Shown here: positions 1 through 5,260 of the stretch, one piece after another
Layout: each line of letters starts with the position of its first letter
How positions within the stretch are numbered: the stretch's first letter is position 1
Source of the DNA: Caldithrix sp.
Lineage (GTDB): Bacteria; KSB1; UBA2214; DYKH01
Assembly (NCBI GenBank): GCA_020722685.1
Contig: DYKH01000154.1
Location: 6,532-11,791, forward strand
DNA length: 5,260 nucleotides
Direction of reading: 5' to 3'
Translations under genes and position numbers: made by a program
The notes under the pieces: model-generated
The model's input: the letters and a program-made list of their open reading frames with translations, nothing else
Told to the model about the DNA's origin: nothing
Databases searched by the model: none

Positions 1-13
1 TTTCCTCTGCCAT
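1..13 (-). CDS. Start of a fifth operon gene, cut by the window edge
   Basis: Only the first four codons (Met-Ala-Glu-Glu) are visible. The ATG at 13-11 shares one base with the permease stop codon (TAATG), the same coupling arrangement seen between the substrate-binding and asparagine-synthetase genes. A good ribosome site, AAGGA on the minus strand at 27-23, lies 9 bases upstream inside the permease coding end. Seen: start codon, coupling and ribosome site. Inferred: the operon continues to the left. Nothing can be said about the product. It could be an enzyme acting on the transported compound or a further transporter part. Confidence 0.6.
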
Positions 14-798
14 TATGTTGTTTCCTTCCACGACAAAAGTCTGCGCTCGAGAAGGGCCACCACCCCAGTGAAGATCAGTCCCAGGAGCATGATGCCCGTA
101 ATGCCCACGAAGACCCTGGCCATGTCATAGAGACCGCTGGCCTTGATTATAAAGTATCCCAACCCCTTTTCCGCGGCGATGAACTCGCCGATGAATGCGC
201 CAAGCAGGGCAAAGCCGATGTTGAGCCGCATGGAGTTCATCACCCAGGCCATGGATGAAGGGATGATGACTTTGCAGAATGTTTGTCTGCGGCTCGCGCC
301 CAACACCTGCATCAGGCGGAGATGTTCTGGTGCGGCGCTTTTAGCTCCCTGGTAAGATTGTACTAAGGCAACCAGTACGGTGGAAAAAGCAGCCATCATA
401 ACCTTAGAAAAGATGCCTATGCCGAACCAGACGATCATGATTGGGGCCAAGGCAAAGACCGGCAAAGAGCCAATGGCGACAATATATGGTGACGCGATGC
501 GGGCAACCGGCGCAAAATACCAGAGTAAAAGGCCTGTCGCTACGCCGGTGGACATGCCCAAGGTAAAACCTGCCAGCGCCTCGAAGGCGGTTGTAGCGGC
601 ATGATACAGGATACCCTCCTGGGTTATTGCCAAAAGTAAAGCGTTAGCATATTTATCCGGGGATGAAAACAGAAACTGGGCACGGTTGTCAGCATGTGTC
701 TGCCACCACCAAAAGGCAATAAACAGAAGTAGCGGCAAGAGACGGAGCAAGATCTGCCCGATTGTTTGCAAAGCAATGTATCTCCTGATGATGCTCAT
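13..798 (-). CDS. ABC transporter permease, SsuC/TauC-like (nitrate/sulfonate/taurine type)
   Basis: This 261-residue inner-membrane protein is the channel subunit of the importer encoded by the operon and should act as a homodimer with the ATPase from the gene before it. It has an N-terminal hydrophobic segment (about residues 16-32, rich in Leu and Trp), then a typical BPD_transp_1 core with membrane stretches near 67-95, 105-125, 130-147, 188-212 and 230-250. The cytoplasmic EAA loop, which docks on the ATPase, is recognisable at about 154-180 (EHLRLMQVLGAS...VIIP). Length is normal for the family. The ATG overlaps the ATPase stop codon by 4 bases (ATGA), so translation is probably coupled; AAGGG lies a little upstream. 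The family covers sulfonates, taurine, nitrate, bicarbonate and thiamine-precursor importers, and the permease sequence does not tell which applies here. Confidence 0.93.
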   Translation of the reverse strand: MSIIRRYIALQTIGQILLRLLPLLLFIAFWWWQTHADNRAQFLFSSPDKYANALLLAITQEGILYHAATTAFEALAGFTLGMSTGVATGLLLWYFAPVARIASPYIVAIGSLPVFALAPIMIVWFGIGIFSKVMMAAFSTVLVALVQSYQGAKSAAPEHLRLMQVLGASRRQTFCKVIIPSSMAWVMNSMRLNIGFALLGAFIGEFIAAEKGLGYFIIKASGLYDMARVFVGITGIMLLGLIFTGVVALLERRLLSWKETT

Positions 799-1574
799 GC
801 TACATTACCCTTAATTTTCTGCCAAAGCATGGCATGGTAATCACTAAAACGGCTTTGTCCCCTAGCCAGGGAGGGAGGTAGTTGACTCCTTTCCAATCCA
901 AAATCTACGAATATCTCCTTGATCACCCTGCTTGGGGCCGGACTGTAAAGCAGGATGCGATCGGCGAGGGCCACCGCCTCATCAAGATCGTGCGTCACCA
1001 GGATGGCGGCTTTGTTCTTTTCTTTGAGAAAACGGTGCAGGATGTCCTCCAAGGTCAACTTGTTGTAGTAATCAACCGCCGAGAATGGTTCGTCCAACAG
1101 AAGAAGATGAGGATCCATAACAAGTGACTGAATGATGGCAAGTCGCTGCCTCATGCCTCCGGATAACTGGGAAGGATAATGCTTTTCAAATCCGGCCAGC
1201 CCGAACAGAGACATGAGCTGCGCGGCAGTTTCGATATGGTTTGGACGGATGCCGCCGTTGACCTCGGCTCCAAGCAGGGCGTTATCCCAAGCCCTGCGCC
1301 AGGGAAGAAGAGCGTCCTGCTGAAAAATGTAGCCCATTTTGTGGGGGGTGCCAGCGGATCCTCCATAGGAGATCTTGCCATGAAAATCGGTATCGAGTCC
1401 GGCAATAATGTTGAGAAGGGTACTTTTGCCGCATCCGGAAGGGCCGACCAATGCAAGCACCTCGCCGGAAAACAAGGAGAAGGATACGTCGGCAAGCACT
1501 TCATTCTCACCGGAATCTGAGAAGAATGATTTGCGAACGTTATGAACTGAGAGAACGGCTTGAGGGTTTGCCAT
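795..1574 (-). CDS. ABC transporter ATP-binding protein, SsuB/TauB-like
   Basis: This 259-residue cytoplasmic ATPase powers the importer. All expected motifs are intact and in order: Walker A GPSGCGKST (44-52), Q-loop FQQDALLPWR (84-93), signature LSGGMRQR (137-144), Walker B LLLLDEP (157-163) with catalytic Glu162, D-loop SAVD (165-168), and H-loop His195 in LVTHDLDEA. The DALLPW after the Q-loop and the THDLDEAV segment are typical of the nitrate/sulfonate/taurine ATPase group. The residues after the D-loop (YYNKLTLEDIL) differ from the more usual LDxxTR wording but are probably neutral. The ATG follows the asparagine-synthetase stop codon after two bases. The only nearby ribosome-site-like stretch (GGTGG) is weak and about 15 bases away, so translation probably depends on ribosomes finishing the gene before it. 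The stop codon overlaps the permease ATG. Confidence 0.94.
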   Translation of the reverse strand: MANPQAVLSVHNVRKSFFSDSGENEVLADVSFSLFSGEVLALVGPSGCGKSTLLNIIAGLDTDFHGKISYGGSAGTPHKMGYIFQQDALLPWRRAWDNALLGAEVNGGIRPNHIETAAQLMSLFGLAGFEKHYPSQLSGGMRQRLAIIQSLVMDPHLLLLDEPFSAVDYYNKLTLEDILHRFLKEKNKAAILVTHDLDEAVALADRILLYSPAPSRVIKEIFVDFGLERSQLPPSLARGQSRFSDYHAMLWQKIKGNVA

Positions 1575-1576
1575 GT

Positions 1577-3142
1577 TTATGTTTTTGTAACCACCAGACG
1601 AGGAAGGCCCACTGTTACACCAGGAAAAGCGTTGTTGAAAATCTTGAAGTAATAACCGTCTTCCCGGGTTTTAAGTAAAAAATCCGGATAGTTTTGCTGC
1701 ATCTGTGCCAATTCAGCATCACTTATGTGATCATTTGCGAAGGCATAAAAAGGACCTTCGGGTCTATTGGCTCCCAAACCTGCCCCTTTACTCAAAACAC
1801 ATTTTGTGCGGTTAACCACATAATCCGGCAGGATGCCGCGGTAAGCTTCTCTCAGTATCCACTTGTTGCTCCAGGCACCATTGGGTAATTGCCGTAATTT
1901 TGCTCCCAAGGGGAGTGCAAGCGCGGCCTCTACCACTCGCATATCAAGAAATGGCGGTCGGATTTCAACGGTATGAGCCATACCGGTCCGATCAACCCTT
2001 TGCATCTGACTTCTATGGAGATCTCGCAGAAACCGAAGCTGCATTTGATGTATTTTCTGTTCACTCATTCCATTCTCTTGAGCAAGCATAAATTCGTCAT
2101 AACCACAGAACAGTTCATCAGCTCCCTCACCGCAAAGCGCCACCCTGAAACCCTGATCATGAATCTCTTTGGCAATAAGGTAGGAGAGCAGCCCAGCTCG
2201 AATAAGGTTCGATTCAAATGATTCGATCGCCAAGACAGTATCTTCGATAAAATCCGGTATTTGGGATACTGAAATGGGCAGATGTGTAAGAGCTATCCCA
2301 AGGTCGGCACAGAGGCGCTTGGAAACGACAACATCTTCCGCTTCATTTGATCCAATTACGAAGGGAGAAACATTCTTGTGATACTTAAGAGTTTCGTAAA
2401 GGATAATTGAGCTGTCTATGCCACCGGATAGCAGGACAGCTAATGGCAAATCGGTGGCTGTCCAATCTTCAATGGTGCTGGAAATTAGCCTCCGCAGATC
2501 GTCGGGGCTCATTGCAATTGTAGAGTCAAGTGCAATGCACGGAAGTTCTTCAGGCAATTTGTAATAAGTGTTTTCCGTAATATCTCCACTATGCCAAGTA
2601 GAAATTGTCCCGGGCTCCAAGCACCGAATGGCATATCCGGGGACAGTGCCAATAAGCCCCTTTAACTCAGAGGCAAAGTAAAAATTGTCGCAATACTTGG
2701 CAAAATAAAGGGGTTTAATCCCGAGACGGTCGCGTACCATCTGAAGACAGTTTTGCTTCCTATCCCATGTCACGAAAGCAAACATGCCGTTAAGTTTTTT
2801 AACCAACTCATGAAGGCTCCATACCATGAGGCCATTTGCGATAACTTCGGTGTCGCTGGAGGTTCGAAAAGATATCCCTTTTTCCTGTAACTCCTCACGA
2901 ATATCCAAAAAATTTACAATCTCGCCATTAAATACGACATGATAACGTCCATCATGGCTCACCATTGGTTGAACCGCGCCATCTCTGTCTACAATCTCTA
3001 ACCGGTTCGCTCCCAGATATATATTTGCTGCAGGCGTTCCAGTTTCATAACATGAGTATCCACGATGCAGCATACCTTTAAGCATGCGGGATAATATTGA
3101 GGCACTTGCCCCAAAACCGCAACATCCAGCAATTCCACACAT
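1577..3142 (-). CDS. Glutamine-hydrolysing asparagine synthetase homologue (AsnB-like) inside a transporter operon
   Basis: Family members take ammonia from glutamine, adenylate a carboxylate (aspartate in AsnB) and form the amide. This 521-residue protein is close to full family length. The N-terminal class II glutaminase domain begins MCGIAG, so Cys2 becomes the N-terminal nucleophile, which fixes the start. It keeps NRLEIVD (46-52), QPM (58-60), the FNGEIVN oxyanion/substrate segment (71-77), SSDTEV (95-100) and RDRLGIKPLY (137-146). The synthetase domain has the PP-loop SGGIDSS (239-245), IESFESNLIRA (306-316), GEGADELF (338-345), the AHTVEIRPPFLD segment (389-400), RTKCVLSKGAG (445-455) and the terminal YYFKIFNNAFPG (497-508). 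One departure is HRGYS (26-30), where the family usually reads HRGPD. The ATG overlaps the preceding stop (TAATG), with AGGG seven bases upstream. Chemistry is well supported. Whether the acceptor is aspartate or another, perhaps imported, acid is unknown, so I give no symbol. Confidence 0.9.
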   Translation of the reverse strand: MCGIAGCCGFGASASILSRMLKGMLHRGYSCYETGTPAANIYLGANRLEIVDRDGAVQPMVSHDGRYHVVFNGEIVNFLDIREELQEKGISFRTSSDTEVIANGLMVWSLHELVKKLNGMFAFVTWDRKQNCLQMVRDRLGIKPLYFAKYCDNFYFASELKGLIGTVPGYAIRCLEPGTISTWHSGDITENTYYKLPEELPCIALDSTIAMSPDDLRRLISSTIEDWTATDLPLAVLLSGGIDSSIILYETLKYHKNVSPFVIGSNEAEDVVVSKRLCADLGIALTHLPISVSQIPDFIEDTVLAIESFESNLIRAGLLSYLIAKEIHDQGFRVALCGEGADELFCGYDEFMLAQENGMSEQKIHQMQLRFLRDLHRSQMQRVDRTGMAHTVEIRPPFLDMRVVEAALALPLGAKLRQLPNGAWSNKWILREAYRGILPDYVVNRTKCVLSKGAGLGANRPEGPFYAFANDHISDAELAQMQQNYPDFLLKTREDGYYFKIFNNAFPGVTVGLPRLVVTKT

Positions 3143-4206
3143 TATTTAGCCCTGATGGCCTTTTCAGCGGTAACTACAAAGGAATTATCCACATTGTCGG
3201 CCATAGGAGTTGCCGCCTTGAGATCTCCCGCCTGGACACGAAGGATAATCGCCTGCTGCCAAGCTTTATCAGACATCTGCATGGAAGCCGGAACCGTATT
3301 TGCTTCCACCATTCGGTTCACGCCATTCTTGCAAACTTCGAGCGATAATTCAGGAAACTCTGCGTGTGCGACTGCTGCGGCCCCATCCAAGTTGTTCCGA
3401 ATATAATTAGTAGCTTTTACAAGAGCGTTCACCATGCGCTGAATCGTTTCTTTATTATTTTTCAGATATTCATCAGTTACCATCAAACCTGTGAAGGCAA
3501 AATCTCCATGAACCTCCGGAAGAGAGTATACAACTTTCATCCCCTGCGAAATGGCGATGGAAACATCGGGTTCAATCACGACTGCCATATCCGCGGCATC
3601 ATTCTCAAGCATCGCCAAAAGCGTTCCGAAAGCACCTTGAACAATGGTTCCTGCGGGTGTTTTTGTCTTTGCCCCCATCGCAACAGCATCTTTGACCAGA
3701 GTATAGGTAGTTGATGGTGCCGGATAGGTTGCAACTCTGATTCCAGAAAACATTGTGGGATCTGCTATGAAAGGAATATCCTTCTTTGTTACTCCCCATA
3801 GCGGCACTCCATTTACGATACTTGCGACAACCTTACCACCTTGTCCTCGCTCCTTGGCAATTGCTGTAAATATTGGATCTGAGACTCCGAATTGCGCACT
3901 TCCAGAAACAAGTGCGGCAAATGTTTTTTCATCCCCACCAGTACTAACAAATGTTATGTCAAATCCTTCTTCTTTAAAAAAACCTTTCTGTTGCGCGACA
4001 TAAAGTGGCAGATAAACAAAAATATGCCCATACTGAGCAATTGTAACTTTCTGGTTCTTTTCAGAGTTCGTTGTATCATTTGGCTGTGTTGTCTGTGTCG
4101 GTTCTGTTTTTTGCGATGGTGCGGGTTCGCTTGAACAACCAGATATTAACACGAAGCAACAAATACTTAATAAACATATCACCCTGGCTAAGTTATTAAT
4201 TTTCAT
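3142..4206 (-). CDS. Substrate-binding lipoprotein of an NMT1/THI5-like ABC importer
   Basis: This 354-residue exported lipoprotein should capture the ligand and deliver it to the permease. The signal peptide has a positive start (MKINNLAR), a hydrophobic core and a clear lipobox LISG-C with the lipidated Cys at 24. Ser follows at +2. Residues 25-52 are a Pro/Thr/Gln/Ser-rich tether. The binding domain starts near 53 with KVTIAQYG, then YLPLYVAQQKGFFKEEGFDI (about 67-86), the hallmark of the COG0715 nitrate/sulfonate/taurine/HMP group, followed by FAALVSGSAQFGVSD and, further on, a VIEPD segment typical of the second lobe. It is the first gene of the operon; ATG is 5 bases after AGGGAGG. Its stop overlaps the next start by one base. 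The family binds very different ligands (alkanesulfonates, taurine, nitrate, pyrimidine precursors, aromatic acids), so the substrate cannot be called. Confidence 0.92.
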   Translation of the reverse strand: MKINNLARVICLLSICCFVLISGCSSEPAPSQKTEPTQTTQPNDTTNSEKNQKVTIAQYGHIFVYLPLYVAQQKGFFKEEGFDITFVSTGGDEKTFAALVSGSAQFGVSDPIFTAIAKERGQGGKVVASIVNGVPLWGVTKKDIPFIADPTMFSGIRVATYPAPSTTYTLVKDAVAMGAKTKTPAGTIVQGAFGTLLAMLENDAADMAVVIEPDVSIAISQGMKVVYSLPEVHGDFAFTGLMVTDEYLKNNKETIQRMVNALVKATNYIRNNLDGAAAVAHAEFPELSLEVCKNGVNRMVEANTVPASMQMSDKAWQQAIILRVQAGDLKAATPMADNVDNSFVVTAEKAIRAK

Positions 4207-4211
4207 AACAT

Positions 4212-4218
4212 CCTCCCT
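4212..4218 (-). promoter_or_regulatory. Ribosome binding site of the operon's first gene
   Basis: The minus strand reads AGGGAGG, five bases before the ATG at 4206. This is a near-ideal Shine-Dalgarno sequence and the strongest in the window, so it supports the chosen start of the substrate-binding protein. Internal genes of the operon have weaker sites and rely on overlaps. Confidence 0.85.
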
Positions 4219-4260
4219 TTATTATATTGCGTGGAATAGAAATCTTGCAGAATCATAATA

Positions 4261-4276
4261 AGCAATTTATATGCCA
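4261..4276 (-). promoter_or_regulatory. Putative sigma-54 (-24/-12) promoter of the operon
   Basis: The minus strand reads TTGGCATATAAATTGCTT. It contains TGGCA, six bases, then TTGCT, which matches the sigma-54 consensus (TGGCAC-N5-TTGCW) in every key base except one peripheral position. The GG and GC doublets have the exact spacing that RpoN requires. Transcription would start near 4250, giving a leader of about 44 nt that contains the AGGGAGG site. Sigma-54 promoters need an enhancer-binding activator. I see no convincing paired activator site in the A/T-rich 80 bases upstream, and the palindromic repeat units begin about 114 bases upstream of the predicted start. Seen: the motif and spacing. 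Inferred: its use. Confidence 0.65.
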
Positions 4277-4363
4277 AAATCAGCGCATCTCCGCTTTATG
4301 CTCATTTCTTTGTTTTTTCGGCAAGTTCATTTTTAATATAAATTTCTACGACGATAAAACAAT

Positions 4364-4496
4364 GATGGTCTCGCAAAAAGCCGAAAATCCCAATTTGGCG
4401 TCATTCCGGCATAGGCAGAAATCCTGTGTTTTCAATATGTTCTGGATGCCAGATCAAGTCCGGCATGACGAGTCCGGCACTTTTTACGAGACCATC
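4364..4496. repeat. Palindromic repeat unit 1 (MITE- or REP-like), 133 bp
   Basis: The ends are inverted repeats: GATGGTCTCGCAAAAA (4364-4379) and TTTTTACGAGACCATC (4481-4496), matching at 15 of 16 positions (17 of 18 if one flanking base each side is counted). A second, nested inverted repeat pairs CGTCATTCCGGC (4399-4410) with GTCCGGCATGACG (4458-4470), so the whole unit could fold into a long branched hairpin. The 7-base sequence AAACAAT lies directly on both sides (4357-4363 and 4497-4503). It encodes nothing recognisable. The nested CGTCAT/ATGACG palindrome resembles intergenic repeats common in several proteobacterial and Desulfobacterota genomes; that comparison is from memory. Confidence 0.8.
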
Positions 4497-4503
4497 AAAC
4501 AAT

Positions 4504-4601
4504 GATGGTCTCGTAAAAAATCCCAAAAGGCCTTTTTTCGAATGAAGCCCTGTAATTTCAGTATGTTATAAGCATGTTTTTCGACTTTTTACGTGACCAT
4601 C
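4504..4601. repeat. Palindromic repeat unit 2, shorter relative of unit 1, 98 bp
   Basis: The same ends as unit 1 recur: GATGGTCTCGTAAAAA (4504-4519) and TTTTTACGTGACCATC (4586-4601), matching each other at 15 of 16 positions. The interior lacks the CGTCAT palindrome of unit 1 but shares a 23-base core with it (4545-4567 against 4419-4441, 18 of 23 identical), so the units are related and not just similar at their ends. AAACAAT again lies on both sides (4497-4503 and 4602-4608). A small perfect palindrome AAAAGGCCTTTT sits at 4525-4536. The smaller size looks like a deletion derivative or an older copy. Confidence 0.75.
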
Positions 4602-4659
4602 AAACAATAGGGCTTAAGTGCTATAATGATACAATAAGTGTCGTTTTTGAACATTTTGT

Positions 4660-4686
4660 TAGGCTATCGTCAAGTCTGGTGTATGG
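4660..4686. repeat. Probable terminal end of the IS256-family element
   Basis: Downstream of the transposase stop, the minus strand reads CATACACCAGACTTGACGATAGCC. This resembles the outer ends of many IS256-family elements, which often close with a TTTGACAATAGC-like sequence about 30-50 bases after the transposase stop. The partner end is not visible, because the relic continues to or past the right edge. The assignment is from memory of the family plus position, so it is tentative. Confidence 0.4.
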
Positions 4687-4705
4687 AATCGTTCCAGGTT
4701 GCTGA

Positions 4706-5260
4706 TCAGGCGGCGAGCTGCTGGTGTTTCAGCTCCTCTTGCTTCAAGGGTTCGCCGTCCTGGAAGACGACACCGTCCAGCAGTTCGACGATGCGTGCAT
4801 GACCACGAATCCTTCGCCAGGATTTCACGACTTCCTGTACGAGCTTGAAGGCCAGCCCAAGGAAGGTCGAACGTGCCACACAGTTCTTCGTGCGCGTTGT
4901 GCAGTGACGCAACGCTGGCGCCGGGTCTCGGGATAAATTTCGTCAAGGGCGCTCCAAAAGCCCAGTACGCCATCACCGACCGCAAGTCTCGGACCGACTT
5001 CGAGACCCCGCGCCTTCAGGTCGCGCAGCAACTCAAGCCAGGACGCCTTCGATTCGCGCAGACCATCGCCGATCGTGACCAGTTCCTTCCTGCCATCGAG
5101 CCGCACGCCGCTGATCACCAAATGGCGTGCCCTCATGTGGTTACTGAAAAATGGGTCTTGGACAACTCCATTCTCAGCCAAGGCGCGCCTGGGATAGACT
5201 GAAACAGATGTTCCGGCGCTCAAATTGGCTATCATCTTGAATATACTACATAAAGAGCCT
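4706..5260 (-). pseudogene. IS256-family (Mutator-type) transposase relic, internally deleted and frameshifted
   Basis: The frame open from the right edge (first ATG at 5235) contains HLVISGVRLDGRKELVTIGDGLRES, WLELLRDLKARGLE and AVGDGVLGFWSALDEIYPETRRQRC. This is the IS256 core around the second catalytic Asp (codon near 4972-4974). Right after QRC (about 4909) the expected WVHK continuation is missing. In another frame, RHCTTRTKN...FLGLAFKLVQEVVKSWRRIRG leads into LLDGVVFQDGEP and a stop at 4706, the normal C-terminus. Roughly 100 codons, including the part with the third catalytic residue (Glu), are therefore gone. The first catalytic Asp region is also unrecognisable between about 5145 and 5200, where the family-like RMELSKTH fragment falls in yet another frame. 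The full gene would start beyond the window. It cannot encode an active enzyme. Its G+C is clearly higher than that of the operon. Confidence 0.85.

Larger units (their letters stand above)
4207..4705. other. Non-coding region between the operon and the transposase relic
   Basis: No credible gene lies here. From the operon side it holds the ribosome site, the predicted 44-nt leader, the sigma-54 promoter, an A/T-rich stretch (4277-4356) without recognised features, two adjacent palindromic repeat units (4364-4601), about 58 bases of unremarkable A/T-rich sequence, and the probable outer end of the insertion element. A 92-codon plus-strand reading frame at 4227-4505 runs through the first palindromic unit and has no gene-like features. 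I see no riboswitch fold and no classical stem plus U-run terminator. Confidence 0.7.

Noticed and set aside
1179..1520. A 113-codon plus-strand reading frame opposite the ATPase gene, and similar ones opposite the other genes
   Set aside because: They are antisense shadows of strongly conserved proteins whose Walker, signature, PP-loop and glutaminase motifs show the minus strand to be the coding one.
4221..4249. A perfect TATAAT on the minus strand (4226-4221) as a sigma-70 -10 box for the operon
   Set aside because: Transcription would start at about 4214, inside the ribosome binding site, so the transcript would lose part of it. There is also no good -35 sequence 17 bases upstream. The sigma-54 motif fits much better.
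4207..4250. A thiamine (TPP) or other riboswitch in the leader, suggested by the THI5-like binding protein
   Set aside because: The predicted leader is only about 44 nt and A/T-rich, and it shows no conserved riboswitch core. No thiamine gene is visible in the window.
4227..4505. A 92-codon plus-strand reading frame in the non-coding region
   Set aside because: It runs through the palindromic unit, and its C-terminal part is simply the translation of the CGGCATGACG repeat. It has no ribosome site and no domain-like composition.
4659..4985. A 108-codon minus-strand reading frame beginning MRSVMAYWAF within the transposase relic
   Set aside because: It is out of frame with both recognisable transposase parts, and its sequence resembles no family. 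It stays open only because the region is G+C-rich.
5227..5236. GGCTATCATC, similar to GGCTATCGTC at 4662-4671, as the other end of the insertion element
   Set aside because: It has the same orientation as the 4662 copy, whereas element ends should be inverted. The transposase-like frame also continues past it to the window edge. The 9 of 10 match is probably chance.

Overview
The window carries one compact minus-strand operon (about positions 1-4206), a roughly 500-base non-coding leader and repeat region (4207-4705), and a decayed minus-strand transposase (4706 to the right edge). Read in the direction of transcription, the operon encodes: a lipoprotein substrate-binding protein of the NMT1/THI5-like (nitrate/sulfonate/taurine/HMP-type) ABC family; a full-length glutamine-dependent asparagine synthetase homologue; the transporter ATPase; the transporter permease; and the first codons of a fifth gene that runs off the left edge. 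Adjacent genes overlap by 1-4 bases or are separated by 2 bases (TAATG, a 2-base gap, ATGA, TAATG). They are therefore almost certainly co-transcribed and translationally coupled.

Upstream of the substrate-binding gene, the minus strand has a near-perfect sigma-54 (-24/-12) promoter at 4261-4276, which predicts a leader of about 44 nt with a strong AGGGAGG ribosome site. Sigma-54 control, a glutamine-using amidotransferase and an uptake system in one transcript suggest nitrogen-linked or activator-triggered uptake of a small molecule, with an amide-forming step built into the unit. The imported ligand and the amidated product cannot be read from the sequence.

The leader region also holds two adjacent palindromic units (4364-4496 and 4504-4601). 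Both have the same ends (GATGGTCTCG.AAAAA / TTTTTACG.GACCATC), and they are separated and flanked by three exact copies of AAACAAT. They look like a small non-autonomous mobile or palindromic repeat. Further right is an IS256-family (Mutator-type) transposase relic. It retains the second catalytic Asp region and the C-terminus, but it has lost about 100 internal codons, including the segment that should hold the catalytic Glu, and it is frameshifted. Its codons are visibly richer in G+C than those of the operon, which suggests a foreign origin.

Organism: the lipoprotein signal peptide, sigma-54 promoter, IS256 relic and GTCATTCCGGC...GCCGGCATGAC-type intergenic palindromes fit a Gram-negative bacterium. 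An anaerobic Desulfobacterota (deltaproteobacterial) lineage is my best guess, but this rests on general resemblance of the repeats and is low confidence.
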